A stretch of 64,000 nucleotides of DNA from Anaspis maculata (GCA_949128115.1 OX421963.1:53749306-53813305); one strand, 5' to 3'. Shown: positions 38,740 through 51,259, numbered from the stretch's first letter. Notes: generated from the sequence alone by a model not told the origin. Program-made: numbers and translations.

Positions 38740-39403
38740 GACTCCTGGGCGATCAAGGACCATGAAAAATTATGGTGGAATATTGAGATCTGCTGCAGGC
38801 AAATATGGTGGAGGCGCCAAAATGGGCTTCATCTGTATAAGAAACTGGCTGTAGCTCGTTTGTTTTTCAACGGATTTCAACATCTGGAGCATCATTTTGT
38901 AAACAAAAAAATTCTCTTCTTATTTCATACCTAAATTTACAAACGTCATTTCGGGAAACTGTCAAAATTGTCTTATAAGATATGCTAAATTCCGGCTTTT
39001 TAGATCACAGGTAACATAGATCTTGATGTGCCCTTTCCGAATTTCCACTTTTTCACTTCGTATATTTGCCGTCTTGGCCGCCATATTGAAAAGATGGCGC
39101 CCAAAAAACAGTTTTTTGTCAATATCTTCATTTCAGTCAATGTGAGGTGGAAGCGTTTGTATGCGAATGGAAGCTTATTCAATTATCTACAATTTGACAC
39201 CTTACTCCGTGTAAGTGCTACTTCCGGTTCTTGGGTTATGGCTTCTAGAACTCCCTGAAGCATCAACTTTTGTCATCCAATCAGCACATCAAGTTGATCT
39301 TAGCTCCACGTGGCAGTCAAATTGACCATAAATAATGATAAGTTGTCAACCACAGACCATTAATATCCAGAAAGTCAATCATGGCAACGGTTGTTATGCA
39401 ACT
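38740..39403. other. Intergenic, dispersed repeat
   Basis: 39030-39290 (GCCATATTGAAAAGATGGCG, GAAGCATCAACTTTTG) reappears inverted at about 39850-40010. No gene seen. Confidence 0.45.
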
Positions 39404-39748
39404 ACAGGGTGAACTCTAAGGGAAAATTGGCTTTGAAAAGGTATAGCTTGAGAACCGTAAGTCGCACATGAGTGATTCAGATGTCAAATTTTAGAGAATT
39501 TAATAGACCTTCACTTTTGATATGAATCCTAAAATTTTATGACGAATTTTCCGATTTTTTTTTTTTTGACGCCATCTTTTCAAATATATGGCCAGAACAG
39601 CAGAGATACGAAGTGGAAAAGTGGATATTCTGAATGATGACCCTAAATTTCATCATAATAATGAGTTTCGAATGTATCTGACATCCTTCAAATGCTATAT
39701 TACTTTTATTTCTTTCTAAAGTTAGTTTGCTTTCACAGTTCACCCTGT
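39404..39748. mobile_element. 345-bp CAGGGTGAACT MITE
   Basis: Ends CAGGGTGAACT and AGTTCACCCTG with a TA on both sides. Confidence 0.7.
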
Positions 39749-40009
39749 AATTACACAAATAACATCACCATGATCGATTTTCTAAATCTTGATCATCTAT
39801 GGTTAATGGCCAAGAGCTATTCATGGTTAATTTGCTTACTACATGACGGTGGTATCAATTTAACATGCTGATTGAATGCCGAAAGTTGATGCTTCCGGAA
39901 GTTCTGAAAGCTCTAACTCAAGAACCGTAAATCGCACATAAATGAATGATATGTCGAATTGTAGAGATTTGAATGGGCTTTCTTCCGCGTATACACGTTT
40001 CAATTTTGA

Positions 40010-42410
40010 GTCGGCAAAGATATGGACCTCCTGAAAATTTGATATTCTCAGAACTAAGTGTCCTACTACATATCTAAAATTGCCAAGAATCGCCCCCCGA
40101 GGCTTAGAGTTATTGGAGGGGGGTAAAAAATTGCAACTCAAAATTAAAGGTATATAGAACTCTATGTATAGAACCCGATGGAACCCGTCAATCCAGTGGA
40201 TGCAAATACGTCGTAGTTCGACGCATCACAACCCGTTGATACAATTTTGGCATAAAAAGTGTCGATCATTGTTGAAGGGGGGTCGTGGGGAAGGGCGAAA
40301 CTCGGCTGGGTGGCTCTTTTTCTTCCTGGGCCATGAAGAATCGATCACGACAAGATTGGTATCTTTTCCGACTAAATTCAATGTCCTGAACTTGAACCCG
40401 ATGTGTGGATTAACACAAGTTCGAACAATAAGTTAACTTGAGAAAACCTGTTTTTTCTTTGAAAAAACGAATTGAACTGATTTGATTTGAAAATCGATTT
40501 GAACTTTAGTCGGCACTGCCCGGTGTCTACTAATGACCAGAACACTACAGCATGCACCTTCAAGTAATAACTCAATACCCTGCATTGCGATTTATACGAT
40601 TTTGTTTATGTTATAGGGAATTCAGTTCGGCACAGATCCTCAAACTTTCAAAGATAAGTTATAATTTTTCAGATAGTTTTTAGGCTATTTTCATTTAAAG
40701 ATGCATGGTGTAGTGTTCTGGTCAGTATACAGAGGAGTGCATAAAAAACGGCCACCGCTGTAGCATCGTTATTCCTTATCCGATCTTCAAAATTCAAAAA
40801 TTACTTTGAATGGTATAATGCCTTCTATGATTCGACGGTAGAAAATATTTTTTGTATTATGATGCTTCTGAGCACTGATAATTGATTTTTGTTTTTCAAA
40901 TGGCAACTATATTTTTTTATTTTTTTTTCGGATTCCTCACAATTATTTGAATATAATGATGCATCAATATCACACTTTTTGTTATTGAACACGAAGAAAA
41001 AAAAATAAACTGCGAAATTTTCACACCCAACAGTAGCGTCAGAACACCCACGATATGCACGCAATCCGGTAGGCTGGGTGCAAAATGATGTTCAAAAGCA
41101 CATAGTAGGTCAGGCGTTTGGTTTTTCAAAATGTAAATGTCAAAATGTTTTCAAAATCCGAAAGGAGCTGTCCGTCTCTAAGACTTGTTTATTATCTATT
41201 TTTAGCTTACTATTTTATATCTTTTCAAGTGTGTATTGTGGAAATGAAAAATCAATAAGACGTTTTTGTCCTGACAGGTCACAATACCTACCTAAAAATG
41301 TGTAAAATAATAAGCTGAGAATAGAGAATAAAGACGTCTTAGAGACGGACAGCTTCTTTTGGATTTTGGAAACATTTTGACATTTACATTTTGAAAAATC
41401 AAACGCCTGACCTACTATGTGCTTTTGAACATCATTTTGCACCCAGCCTACCAGATCGCGTACATATCGTGAGTGTTGTGATGCTACTGTGATGTGTAAA
41501 AATTTCGCAGTTTCAATTTTTTTTCTTCGTGTCTAATAATAAAATGTGTGATATTGATGCATCATTATATTCAGATAAGCATAAGGAATCAAAAAAGATA
41601 TTAAAAAAATATTGTTGCCATTTGAAAAACAAAAGTTGACTATCAGTGCTCAGAAGCATCATAACAAAAAAACTATTTTTTACTGTCGAATCATAGAAGA
41701 TATAAAACCATTTAAACTGGTTTTTGAATTTTGAAGATCGGATAAGGAATAACGATGCTACAGCGGTGGCCGTTTTTTATGCACCCCTCTGTATAGTAGA
41801 CGCCGGGCCGTGCCGACTAAAGTTCAAATCGATTTTTTCTATCTCGAAAAAAAAAAGTTACAGATCGAATGGATGATTTTCGTGTAGAATACAGTTCAAT
41901 CTAATGGTCTTTGAAATATTTCCAAAGATGAATACTTTTAACAGTGAAAAAAAGTTTTGTGAAAATTGTCAAAGAAAAAACAGGTTTTCTAAAGTTAACT
42001 TGTTCGAACTTGTTTTTATCCAAATTTACACATCGGATTCAAGTTCAGAACATTGAATTTAGTCGGAAAAGATACCAATCTTGTCGTGATCGATTCTTAA
42101 TAGCCCAGGAAGAAAAAGAGCCACCCAGCCGAGTTTCGCCTTCCCCCGCGACCCCCCTTCAACAACGATCGACACTTTTTGAGCCAAAATTGTATCAACG
42201 GGATGTGATGCGTCGAACTACGACGTATTTGCATCCATTGGATTGACGGGTTCCATACCCTGAATTTTTAGTTGCAATTTTTCACCTCCCCTCCAATAAC
42301 TCGAAGCTTCAGGGTGCAATTTTTGGCGAGTTTGGATATGTGATAGGGCACTCAATTCTGAACAAATAATCACATTTTCAGAACGTCCATATTTTTGATG
42401 AGGTTTTGGC
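40010..42410. repeat. ~2.4-kb palindrome centred near 41250
   Basis: Successive blocks recur in inverse order: CGACGCATCACAACCCGTTG / CAACGGGATGTGATGCGTCG, CAAGATTGGTATCTTTTCCG / CGGAAAAGATACCAATCTTG, GGCCACCGCTGTAGCATCGT / ACGATGCTACAGCGGTGGCC and CATAGTAGGTCAGGCGTTTG / CAAACGCCTGACCTACTATG. Arms are about 1.15 kb with little spacer. Boundaries are approximate and I could not define a target duplication. Confidence 0.85.
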
Positions 42411-43148
42411 AATTTTTTTTACTAACTTTCCTGTACTAAAACAAAATTGGCCTTAAAATGTATAAAAACAACGTGTAAAGGCAGCATCTGATACTTTGCT
42501 TGTGGTAATGTACTCTTTACTCATTTCTACATGTAGTTTTAACTAAACAGAACTAAAAAATACTGACTGCGATACCAGAGACCGGCCAGGAATCATTTTT
42601 GCAGAACTTACCCCTAGCAGGTATATTAACCGCAAACCGCAATACAGTGCCTCTGGTGCGAAATCTTGCGTGGCGCCACATCTGGAATTGCAAAGGAGGG
42701 TCTTCTGAACACGTATGCCAAATTTCATGCTTTGATCACAAAATGCACAGATCATGCCATTTTTGGCCGTTAACCCCGCCACTATATGTATCTCATTGTA
42801 TCTACTTTCTCTATCTAGTGATCTACCCGGAGCAGGTGCCCGATTCTGTTAACTATCGAGTATCGAGTCGACACGCTTTCCACCAATGGCGTGCCTAATT
42901 CCATCAGGGGATCCAATCCAATGCTTGCGACTCGATACATGATAGTAAACAGAATCCAGGCCCAGGTTCTGGCGCTAAACGAAAGCGGCTTAGATGTCAT
43001 TTTTGAACTACACCAGCTACACCGGCACCGGCGCAATCTAGAAAACTCAGTAGTTGCCCTCATTCATGAGGCATTTCATGATTGCATGAAACACGAATGA
43101 AAAACGCCAATACTGTCAATTTATAATTTTTAATCGACTCGTAAAATG
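42411..43148. other. Intergenic, 3' flank of ZAD-ZNF gene
   Basis: 42786-42835 matches 49690-49735 (TATCTACTTTCTCTATCTAG). 42841-42957 is a small foldback (GATTCTGTTAACTATC / GATAGTAAACAGAATC). The open frame 42891-43100 partly overlaps it and is not trusted. Confidence 0.45.
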
Positions 43149-46100
43149 CTAAAACACATTTGTAGGCGCCATGTGGGAATTCATGTGAGTGCGCAAACAA
43201 TGCGCTTGAATGAACCCTTTGCCACACACCTCACAGACGTGCGGCGTTTCCCCGGTGTGTATTCGTTTGTGCACCTTCAAATTGGTGCTGCGGTTAAACG
43301 GTCTGCCGCACACGTCACAAACGAAATTCTTCGCACCAGTGTGGATCGTCATGTGTCTTTTTCTTTCCGAACTGAACGTGAACGTCTTGCCGCACATGGT
43401 GCACTCGAAAGGCTTCGAACCGGAGTGTCGTTTGGCGTGGTTCCTCAATGCTCCGACCCGGCTGAAGGCCGCGCCGCACTCGGTGCAGACGTGGTCCTTC
43501 CGATCCGAGTGACCGGCTTCATGCGAGCGCAGCGCCGATTGTTGGGTGAACCCCCGCCCGCATTGGCCGCAAGTGAATGGTCTCTCTCCGGTGTGTAGAC
43601 GTCTGTGACTCCGCAAATTTCCACCGAGGGCGAAAGACATACCGCAGATTTCGCATACGTGCTTCTTGACGCCCGTGTGCACGACCATGTGCAGCCGCAG
43701 ATTGCTCTCTTTGAAGAAACTCTTTCCGCAAACGTTGCAAATGACCGACTTGAGATGGGCGTGCTCTTCTTGCATGTGCTTGGCCATTTCGTTCGGAGTT
43801 GAAGGATGGAAATCACAATGGGGGCACTTTTTGGGTGGAGCTCCATGGCGTTTTTTGTGCCTGAGCATGCTGGTGCGGTAGAGGAAGATTTTGCCACACT
43901 CGCTGCACGTTTTCCTGGAGATATCGTCTTCGTCATCGTATGGTGGCCTTTTGGCATGCTGATGTTGCGACTTGTGCTGGCTCAGCTCTGCATCACTTGT
44001 GAAAATCATCGAGCATTTCTTGCATGACAACTCAGTCGGATTGTGTCTTTTCATGTGTCTTTTGAATTTGTCGCTGTCAGTGAACGTTTTGTTGCATTTG
44101 GAGCAAGTGGAAGAGATTGGTTCTGAATCGTTGCTTTCGATTTTGATTCCGATTATTTCGTCTACGAAGTCCTCCGAGTTCTCACAACTGAAATCAAGAA
44201 GAATACATTAAGTCAGGCCAGGCGTTTGTTTTTGAGTCCTATATTTTCTTCAAGTTTTAATTAGTGTAATGGCTAATAGGACAAACCAGGCCTAAAGCAA
44301 AAAAAAAAAAAAAAAAATCAGGCCTAAGATTCAAAAAAGATAATACGAGATCAGTTGATTCGCAATTTTTGTTTGTCAATTTATATATATTTATTATGCT
44401 TGAAGAAATTGATACATGACTGTATAAATTATGTACGATCGCACGCAAAATAAACGGAGACAGTGTTTCGCGCGGAGTGTACTGATTTAATGAATTTTAG
44501 CCTTCTTGTCACTGTGACACCAAGCCAAAATTCATGAAATCGGTACACTCCGCGCGAAACACTGTCTCCGTTTATTTTGCGCGCGATCGTACCTAGGTGG
44601 GTATATAAAAGACATGAATTACTTATAAGTTATAATTTTAGATATGGGTGATATAGTTAATTGTAGTTGCATTGTATATGTATATATAGAAGAGTATGTA
44701 TAAAAGTTTGTATGTATTGTATATTGTATGTGTATGGTGTATATCTGGGTGCGAAATGTAGACGATCTTGAGGGAAAGTGCGAGGGAAAGTGTAAAAAAT
44801 TATAAATCCAGTCTGAAACCAGTTGTTGAGAGCCATTCCTGAGCTGTTTCTGTGAGATTATGGATCGCATTTAGTCCTTCATCAAAGGCGGTTAATGGGC
44901 AGTCTGACACAATGTGGTCCATAGTTTGGTTTTGTGCTCCACAGATGTGTCAATTTGAAGGTGACTGATCAAAGGAAATGCTGGTTGTTCAGTCAATAGT
45001 GAAAAAATGATGGGTCTATACTGCGCGTCCTTTAAAGTGGATATTGCGAGTTTCTTGTAAAATAAGTACTAAATTCTCCTGCATAGCATTATTGGTTATT
45101 GGTATGTAGAGTCAATAATCAAATCGACAAATCATTAAAATGAATTTTCGATTATACCTACCAATAATGCCATGCAGGAGAATTTGATATTTAATTTACA
45201 AGAAACTCGTAATATCCACTTCAAAAGATGCGCAGTGTAGTACAGATTTCAGGCATTTTTTGTGGTTAATCAACTAGGTAGCATTCAGCAGAAAAAAGTT
45301 CAGTTCATCTGCACTCTGCCTAATCATCTTTTTCTGTGGAAAGGTGCGTTCAGTCAGCTTATTTAGTCGCTGTTTTAGTTTTAGTCGTTGTCGTAATAGA
45401 GAAGAGCGTTCATACAGCAAGATTTAGTCGTAAGAATTGACCAATAGGAGCTCGAATGATACTGCGCGAACCTTCATCTTCATACGGTCCGTGTTCATAA
45501 TGGGTAGTATTAATATAAAAACTCGTAAAAAAATAAGCATAAATGAGTATTTGCTTACATTTATGAGGAGTGCAACTCCTCTGAAATGGAAGCAAATGCT
45601 TATGCTATTTTTTTATTGATACATACAACCCATTACCATCACCATCCATGCTCATACCTTATACCGGTAATTACGCAACCTGCAAGTCGGCATCATACGA
45701 CAAAGTTCGGGATTCTTACGACTAAAACTAAAACTCTGTATGAACGCCGCGCATATGACGCGTGCTTTCTACTTTCAAATTTACGACAACGACTACAACT
45801 AAAACTAAAACCAAGCTGACTGAACGCACCTGAACTGCTGACGGTCAGTGTTTTTCAAGAAAATCGGATACTTTTTACTTTCCCGACCCCCCCCCCCCCC
45901 CCCAACATGAAAGGGAAAGTATTCTAATAATTATTATAATCGTGCAGAAAAAAGTTTTGAGATTTCGACGGATATCTCGACGGATATATCCATTTTAAGG
46001 TCCCCCAAGACGATTAAGACCATTTTCAGAATGATGTCTACTGTGTGTCTGTCTGTGATCATACACGGTAACTGCCGAACCGTTGACCTGATCGACTTGA

Positions 46101-49100
46101 AATTTGGTATGCGGACATAGTTTTTCTCTGAAATGAGCCCATTATGGCGGCTTTACAGAACTTCGTAAGTTGCCGGAGACAGTGTCGCTGGCCAATAGGA
46201 TTCGATCTGGCTGTACTCACCTACCTCCCTCCATATCATTCTCGCGACAAGAGTTTCTGTCGTCGTGTCGTTCAAATTAATCAACTACAGTTGGTGTCGC
46301 CAGATTTTAACGAATGAATGGGGGTGTCGCCGGCGACATACGAAGTTCTGTAAAGCCGCCATTAGTCTTTGACTGTCATCTGTCAAACAGAAGTGTCACT
46401 ATCAACAAATGCCAGAAACTACACTGCTGGACAACGAAGTTGTCGGTATTGGAAAAATGGTCCGACTTTGGAGGCCAATACCTCCCGATTGCCGATTGCG
46501 ATTTCCATTTTGTTTGTTGCGTTAACTAGCTTAATCTTTCCGTAACCCATCCTGTTATAGTGAATGTTGACTATTCACTATAACTTCATGTGAATTTTCT
46601 ACAGGGTGATACGTAAAATGGTGCAAAATTGTAACGACTTCATCGTACCCCCATTTTTCAAAAAAATATTTTTTTATCATTTCAACACAAAAATCATGGT
46701 GTGATGTCTTATCTCGAAACAGTTTTGGAATTACCCAGATTGGAAGTCTAACATCAAAGATATGAATTTTTATGTTTAATGTTGCAGATTTGCTAGACTC
46801 ACGCATAGCACAAGCACAAAAAGTATAACATCCAGGGGGGCTTTACTTCACTTGGAAACTGTAGTTTTACAACAGTACCATGTTCAGGGGCTTGAACTTG
46901 CAAATAGAACATGTTCCACATCTGAAATTCTGATGAAATTCTAACGAAATTCAACGTACGAAAAACAGGCAGTGACAACCACTCAAAAAAGTGCCCCCTG
47001 CTTGGCTCCACCCAAATATTCAAGTTGTGTTGACAGTAAAATTGTCCTGGACTGTTGTACGAACAATCTTGCTCAATACCAACATCCATTCATCAAAAGT
47101 GACTTAATCTCGCGTGCCAACAAGGCAAATCTGTAACATTCAACATAAAAATTTGTATCTTCAATGTTAGACTTCCAATCTGGGTAATTCCAAAACCGTT
47201 TCGAGATAAGACACCACACTTCATGATTTTTGTATTGGAATACATACAAAATTTTTTTTTGACAAATGGGGGTACGATGAAGTCGGTGCAATTTTGTAGT
47301 ATTTTACGTATCACCCTGTAGAAATTTTACAGGGAGTTTCTCAACATTCACTCTAATAGGATAGGTTACAGAAACATTGGGCTAATCAAAACAACAAACA
47401 AAATGGGAATCGCATTCGGCAATCGGAAGTTATTGGTCTTCAAAGTTGAACCATTTTTACGATACCGACAACGTCGTTGTCCAGCAGTTTATATTTCACG
47501 GAACTTGACTTGCAGTATTTCGTGTTTGAAAGCCCTTGAAAAACTGTATTCAGAACAGTTGAAAGGATTGCCCTATCTGTCATCTGTCAAATAATAAAAA
47601 ATGTCAAAGTTCAAAACTTTACCATTTAATTATTCAAGATCTATCCGATGGATTGGAACCAAATTTGACAAGAAGCAATACAACAAAAGAGTCAAATCAA
47701 GTCTGCAGTTGCAGTTCTCTGCGATTTACCAGTCGGGCGTTATGAATTTTCAAACCAGGAAGACTCGCTTTTGACGCAGGACTCCACTCCAAAATTCATT
47801 TCTGCTCGGGGATCGACTTTTTTTGAGAAATTCCAACTGATATCGAAAGTAGATTGAATTGAGCGTCGTGTAGACTCATTTTCAAAATCAACACGGTTCC
47901 GGTTTTCTAACGGTAATGTTTTCAAAATGAAATTTGCACATTCCGTAAAGGAAAAACTGCAGTGCAAACTTCAACATGCGGTGAGCTCCACGAATATTCA
48001 TTTTAGGTGCAGACATGCATGAAATGAAAGTTGGAGAAAAGATTGAATCAATTTTTGGAGGAAAATCTTTTGAAATCGGACTCACGGTTTTCGAGCTTTC
48101 CTCTCTGGGAAAACTGCAAATTTTCCAACTTTTTATCTCGTGAACAGATTTTCAGTATTTTTTTTCCTAACAAAAAGGTAGCTAACTGGCGGCGACTGGC
48201 TGACGAGATAATGTCAAAAGGTAAAAGAAAGATCGTAGAAGCTCAAAACAGATGCTGTTCAGCGACTGGATATTGGTATAAACCTTCTCATATAGGCGGT
48301 TCCCTTTGCTCGCAGCTAGTGCGCAGGTCTTCCCATAGACTAAACTCACTGGTTCAATTGGCTGTTTAACCGGGAGCGCGTATCGATCGGGCTGGCTAGG
48401 GTTGGGGTTGGCTACGGCGCCAATATAGGTGAACTGCGCCCCGAGGACCCCAGGTAAATGAAAATGGCTATAGGTGTTCAATGTTTGGTGCTGGTGTATT
48501 CAAATGGAAGTAAAACGACGTTATTATACGAACACTCGAAACAAACACACTGCATGATTTCCATTCAGGGTACAACCACTTGTACGAATAATTATAAACA
48601 GTACGAGTTTTTCGACTAAACGTGTTCAAATTTGCAAGTCAGACATTTGGAGAATTGAGCGAAAGCTCGTACAACAGGTGCACAGAGTGTTCGTTCAAGA
48701 CCATAAGCAATGATTAGGTACTTGAAACGACGCTTTCACTACTTTCGGACGACCAACCGATTTGGACGACAAATTCAAAATGGTGACAGGTGGCTCCACT
48801 CCGTTTTAGTGCCTAGAGTGCCCGTTCCGGACTAAATACAAAAGAAAATTGAAAGTGTAAGTGTTCGTACAGGGCGAACGCTGGGCTCGCTGGCGACCCA
48901 CATGATGCAGCACGGCACTCGGAATGAATCAGCTGGCTCCAGTTTGCGAAATCTCTTTCAGTCTCTACTGTTTTCTACACTGACAAACGCGGTCTCGAAC
49001 GTGGCAAACTCGACATATGTCTAATTTTAAATTCATTAACGATACTGGTGGCTCCTTCACACGGCTAACTCCCAAACTAATTGTTATGCACATTCACATT

Positions 49101-51259
49101 GTGTAGTTCCTGCCTGGAATGGTTCCTGCCTTCTTCATGTGAGATGTGAGGGAAGCATGCGCCGGTTTTTTGACAGTCGGCACCCGCAGCTTGAAAGTTG
49201 ACGGCGAAATCCTCGGACAAAAAGTCAAACACATTTGATAAGAGGAAGTTAGGTTAGTGTTAGTGATAGAGTGGCATAGGAAAGTTTGATAAAAATATGT
49301 TAGAAAGCAAAAAATCAATGGCACACGCAATCGATATACAAAACTTTCACTTATAACCATAAAGGCTTCCAACTGTTGATCATTTATCCGAGGATTTTTG
49401 CCCTAGCGTGCGACAGTGCACGGGAACATCCCTATTGCACTTACTGCACATGCTCTATGCACCTATGCCACCGCGATACCAAGTTGTGAACCCGCTGCTA
49501 AAATTAATGTGCTAAACTCAAGATTTCACTGAGTAATGTCAAAAACAAGCGAATCTCTACAGCGGTACTTTGGCACCCCATCAGACGCAAACGCAAGAAG
49601 CTGGCATGAGGGATGAGGGCTGCCGGCAGGAGCTGTTCAGGGTAGATCACCAGACAAAGAAAGTAGATCCAGATGGGCCGTGATTGGCGTATGTATCTAC
49701 TTTCTCTATCTAGTGATCTTTCCCCGGAGCAGCTAGCGGAGGCTAAATCGTTCATGGTTCCCAATCAGTGGCGGCTGGTGAGGGAGGGCTCAAGGGCGGC
49801 GCCCCCCCAACACTAAAGGCGGCAAGAGGTTTTTATCGGTAGGAAGACATGGAATGCATTGTATTAATTATACTCATTCCAAAGATTTGGTTTAGTGCAA
49901 AAACGTTCAGTCATTAGTCAATTCATATTTTAACAAAATAATTCTAAGCGATCGCACGGTCGAAGAAGTTCGTCTTGGGCTCCGTATTCGGCGCCCACCG
50001 CCGATGCGGTGACGCCGGGGTGGACCCGCGCAAAACATGTCCGTAACCATGGCAACGCGAGACGCGGCTCCCGCTCTATACTGCAGATATGGGCTCCGTT
50101 TCTCGAGCCCCCAGCCGATTGAAATAATCGATATAATTATTTATGTACTCTTCGATTAGTCAACAGTTTGCAAACATGAAGATAGCTGACCTAAAAAAGG
50201 TACATTTAGGTCATCAAGCCTACAAGAAGATATAAATGCAAAAAAACAACGGACGTCCGATTACAGCATTGATTTACTGAATATAAAGCAAATCGAACCC
50301 GCAAGAATAAATTCGTGGTGCATCAACTCACACATAATTTTGACAAAACAGTAAATGCTAAAACTCCATATGGTTGCGATGCGGATACGACAAAAAAGTT
50401 TTTGTCTCGAGTTTCGTCATTTCGCGAACTGAGAACTGTTCTATCTGCACTCATTATAGATAATGTTTTTCGAACTTCGAACCAACAAAACATGGACGAA
50501 ATGTTTCTTGATTTGAACAATTAGATCAGAAACGGAAAAGGAATAAAAGCCTCTTTCTCTAGTTTCTGATCTAATTGTTTATATCAGGAAACATTTTGTC
50601 CATGTTTTGCTGGTTCGAAGTTTGAAAAACATTTTCTACAAGAAGTGTAGATATAGAACATTATAGTTCTCAGCTCGCGAATTTGTTATTAACTTGAGCC
50701 CTCCTTGCAAAAAACTCACGAGCCGCCACTGTTCCCAATGTATGTTCATTTGGGTCTTTAACCTGTATTGTGCCTCAAACTGATAAATGATGTAATGATT
50801 GTTCATCATCAATACCTATCTAGCAAGGTAGGGGGTAGTAACCAAGGACCTACCTTAAATCTTCACTAGAAAGTTCATCAGCATCCTGTTCAATATCCAA
50901 ACACAAAGAGGCTTTCTCATGGAGCGTGTGCAAGTATTTGTCTGCATTCTCACACTGAACTCTAAACATATAAGACTGCACAGCATTTTCCTGGCAAGTT
51001 TCACAGATACTTTGAGGCAATCCATCGGAAACTGAAATCTAACCACACACAATAGCTTACTGAGCTTCCAATAGCAAAAGTACTTTACCTGGAAAGACGC
51101 GCATGTTGAAAGCAAATTGAGAATTGGCATGTTCTTCTCAAAAATCCTTACAAATCCTGAGAGTGGCATTGAGGTCCCAGTTCTACCCAGACAAGTCCTG
51201 CACCTACCACAAGTGCTGTCAACTTCAAATTCTTCTGACCCATCCATGCTCCGTGTCAT
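43149..51259 (-). CDS. ZAD-domain C2H2 zinc-finger protein, 11 fingers
   Basis: Probable nuclear DNA-binding transcription factor of the arthropod ZAD family. Exons on the minus strand: 51259-51089, 51038-50854 and 44187-43149; 1,395 nt, 464 residues, phases 0 and 2 consistent. The ATG at 51259 follows an in-frame TGA; a second Met lies four codons on. The N-terminal ZAD shows CRTC (C20, C23) and CETC (C69, C72), the zinc-binding dimerisation fold. A short acidic linker (SEDFVDEIIG) leads to eleven C2H2 fingers from CSKCNKTF to CEVCGKGF. The last seven are joined mostly by TGExP-like linkers (HTGERPF, HSGSKPF, HTGETPH), typical of sequence-specific DNA binding. Intron 1 is 50 bp; intron 2 (44188-50853) is 6.7 kb of transposon debris separating ZAD from fingers. 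An ATTAAA at 43129-43134 just past the stop could serve in 3' processing. The individual orthologue cannot be named from sequence reading alone. Confidence 0.92.
44433..44592. mobile_element. 160-bp hairpin MITE in ZNF intron
   Basis: GTACGATCGCACGCAAAATA and TATTTTGCGCGCGATCGTAC are inverted ends; arms of about 50 bp include ACACTGTCTCCGTTTATTTT. Confidence 0.8.
44800..44949 (-). pseudogene. LINE ORF2 C-terminal remnant
   Basis: The minus-strand frame reads HICGAQNQTMDHIVSDCP then LTAFDEGLNAIHNL, ending at TAA. This is the C-x-G-x-x-x-QTMxHI-x-x-x-CP ending typical of non-LTR retrotransposon ORF2 (jockey/RTE-like). An in-frame TGA lies just upstream and no reverse-transcriptase domain remains, so it is a dead 5'-truncated copy. 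A 3' tail rich in TATA/TACA follows on the minus strand, toward 44620. Confidence 0.7.
45015..45240. repeat. Hairpin, ~225 bp
   Basis: GTGGATATTGCGAGTTTCTT and its near-inverse AAGAAACTCGTAATATCCAC, with CTCCTGCATAGCATTATTGG and its inverse inside; centre near 45130. Confidence 0.75.
45343..45830. mobile_element. 488-bp MITE, GGTGCGTTCAGTCAGCTT ends
   Basis: Perfect inverted ends; the next bases (TTTTAGTTTTAGTCGTTGTC / GACAACGACTACAACTAAAA) continue the inverted match. A GAA on each side could be a 3-bp duplication. Confidence 0.75.
46602..47318. mobile_element. CAGGGTGATACG MITE nested in a larger palindrome
   Basis: Ends CAGGGTGATACGTAAAAT and ATTTTACGTATCACCCTG, TA on both sides, with inverted arms of about 230 bp (GGTAATTCCAAAAC). 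Sequence outside it is also inverted: 46390-46600 (ACTGCTGGACAACGAAGTTG) versus 47320-47510 (CAACGTCGTTGTCCAGCAGT). Confidence 0.8.
47511..49757. other. ZNF intron 2, dispersed repeats, no gene seen
   Basis: 47580-48130 belongs to the same family as 54470-55080 (CTATCCGATGGATTGG, GAAAGTTGGAGAAAAGATTG). 49510-49590 matches 14930-14990. The remainder (48140-49480) has no recognisable structure. Confidence 0.45.
49766..50731. mobile_element. hAT-like non-autonomous element with 8-bp duplication
   Basis: Ends CAGTGGCGGCTGGTGA and TCACGAGCCGCCACTG, continuing into GGAGGGCTCAAG / CTTGAGCCCTCC. Exact 8-bp duplication TTCCCAAT at 49758-49765 and 50732-50739. Hosts a 69-codon open frame (50315-50524) and an internal hairpin around AGATCAGAAACGG / AGTTTCTGATCT, possibly decayed transposase sequence. 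In intron 2 of the ZAD-ZNF gene. Confidence 0.88.

Noticed and set aside
38306..38854. 182-codon frame rich in Lys-Ser-Val-Glu-Trp
   Set aside because: Created by the 9-bp minisatellite; all three frames are open and the product is pure repeat.
41078..41442. Two mirror-image ORFs beginning MQNDVQKHIVGQAF
   Set aside because: They are the same sequence in the two arms of the 40.0-42.4 kb palindrome, not genes.
42891..43100. Plus-strand frame with ordinary amino-acid composition
   Set aside because: Its left part overlaps a small foldback repeat, no splice context is convincing, and no family is recognisable.
43146..43598. 150-codon plus-strand open frame
   Set aside because: Antisense of the zinc-finger exon, a common artefact of C2H2 repeats.
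50315..50524. 69-codon ORF inside the hAT-like element
   Set aside because: Too short for a transposase and partly in an internal hairpin; kept only as possible decayed sequence.
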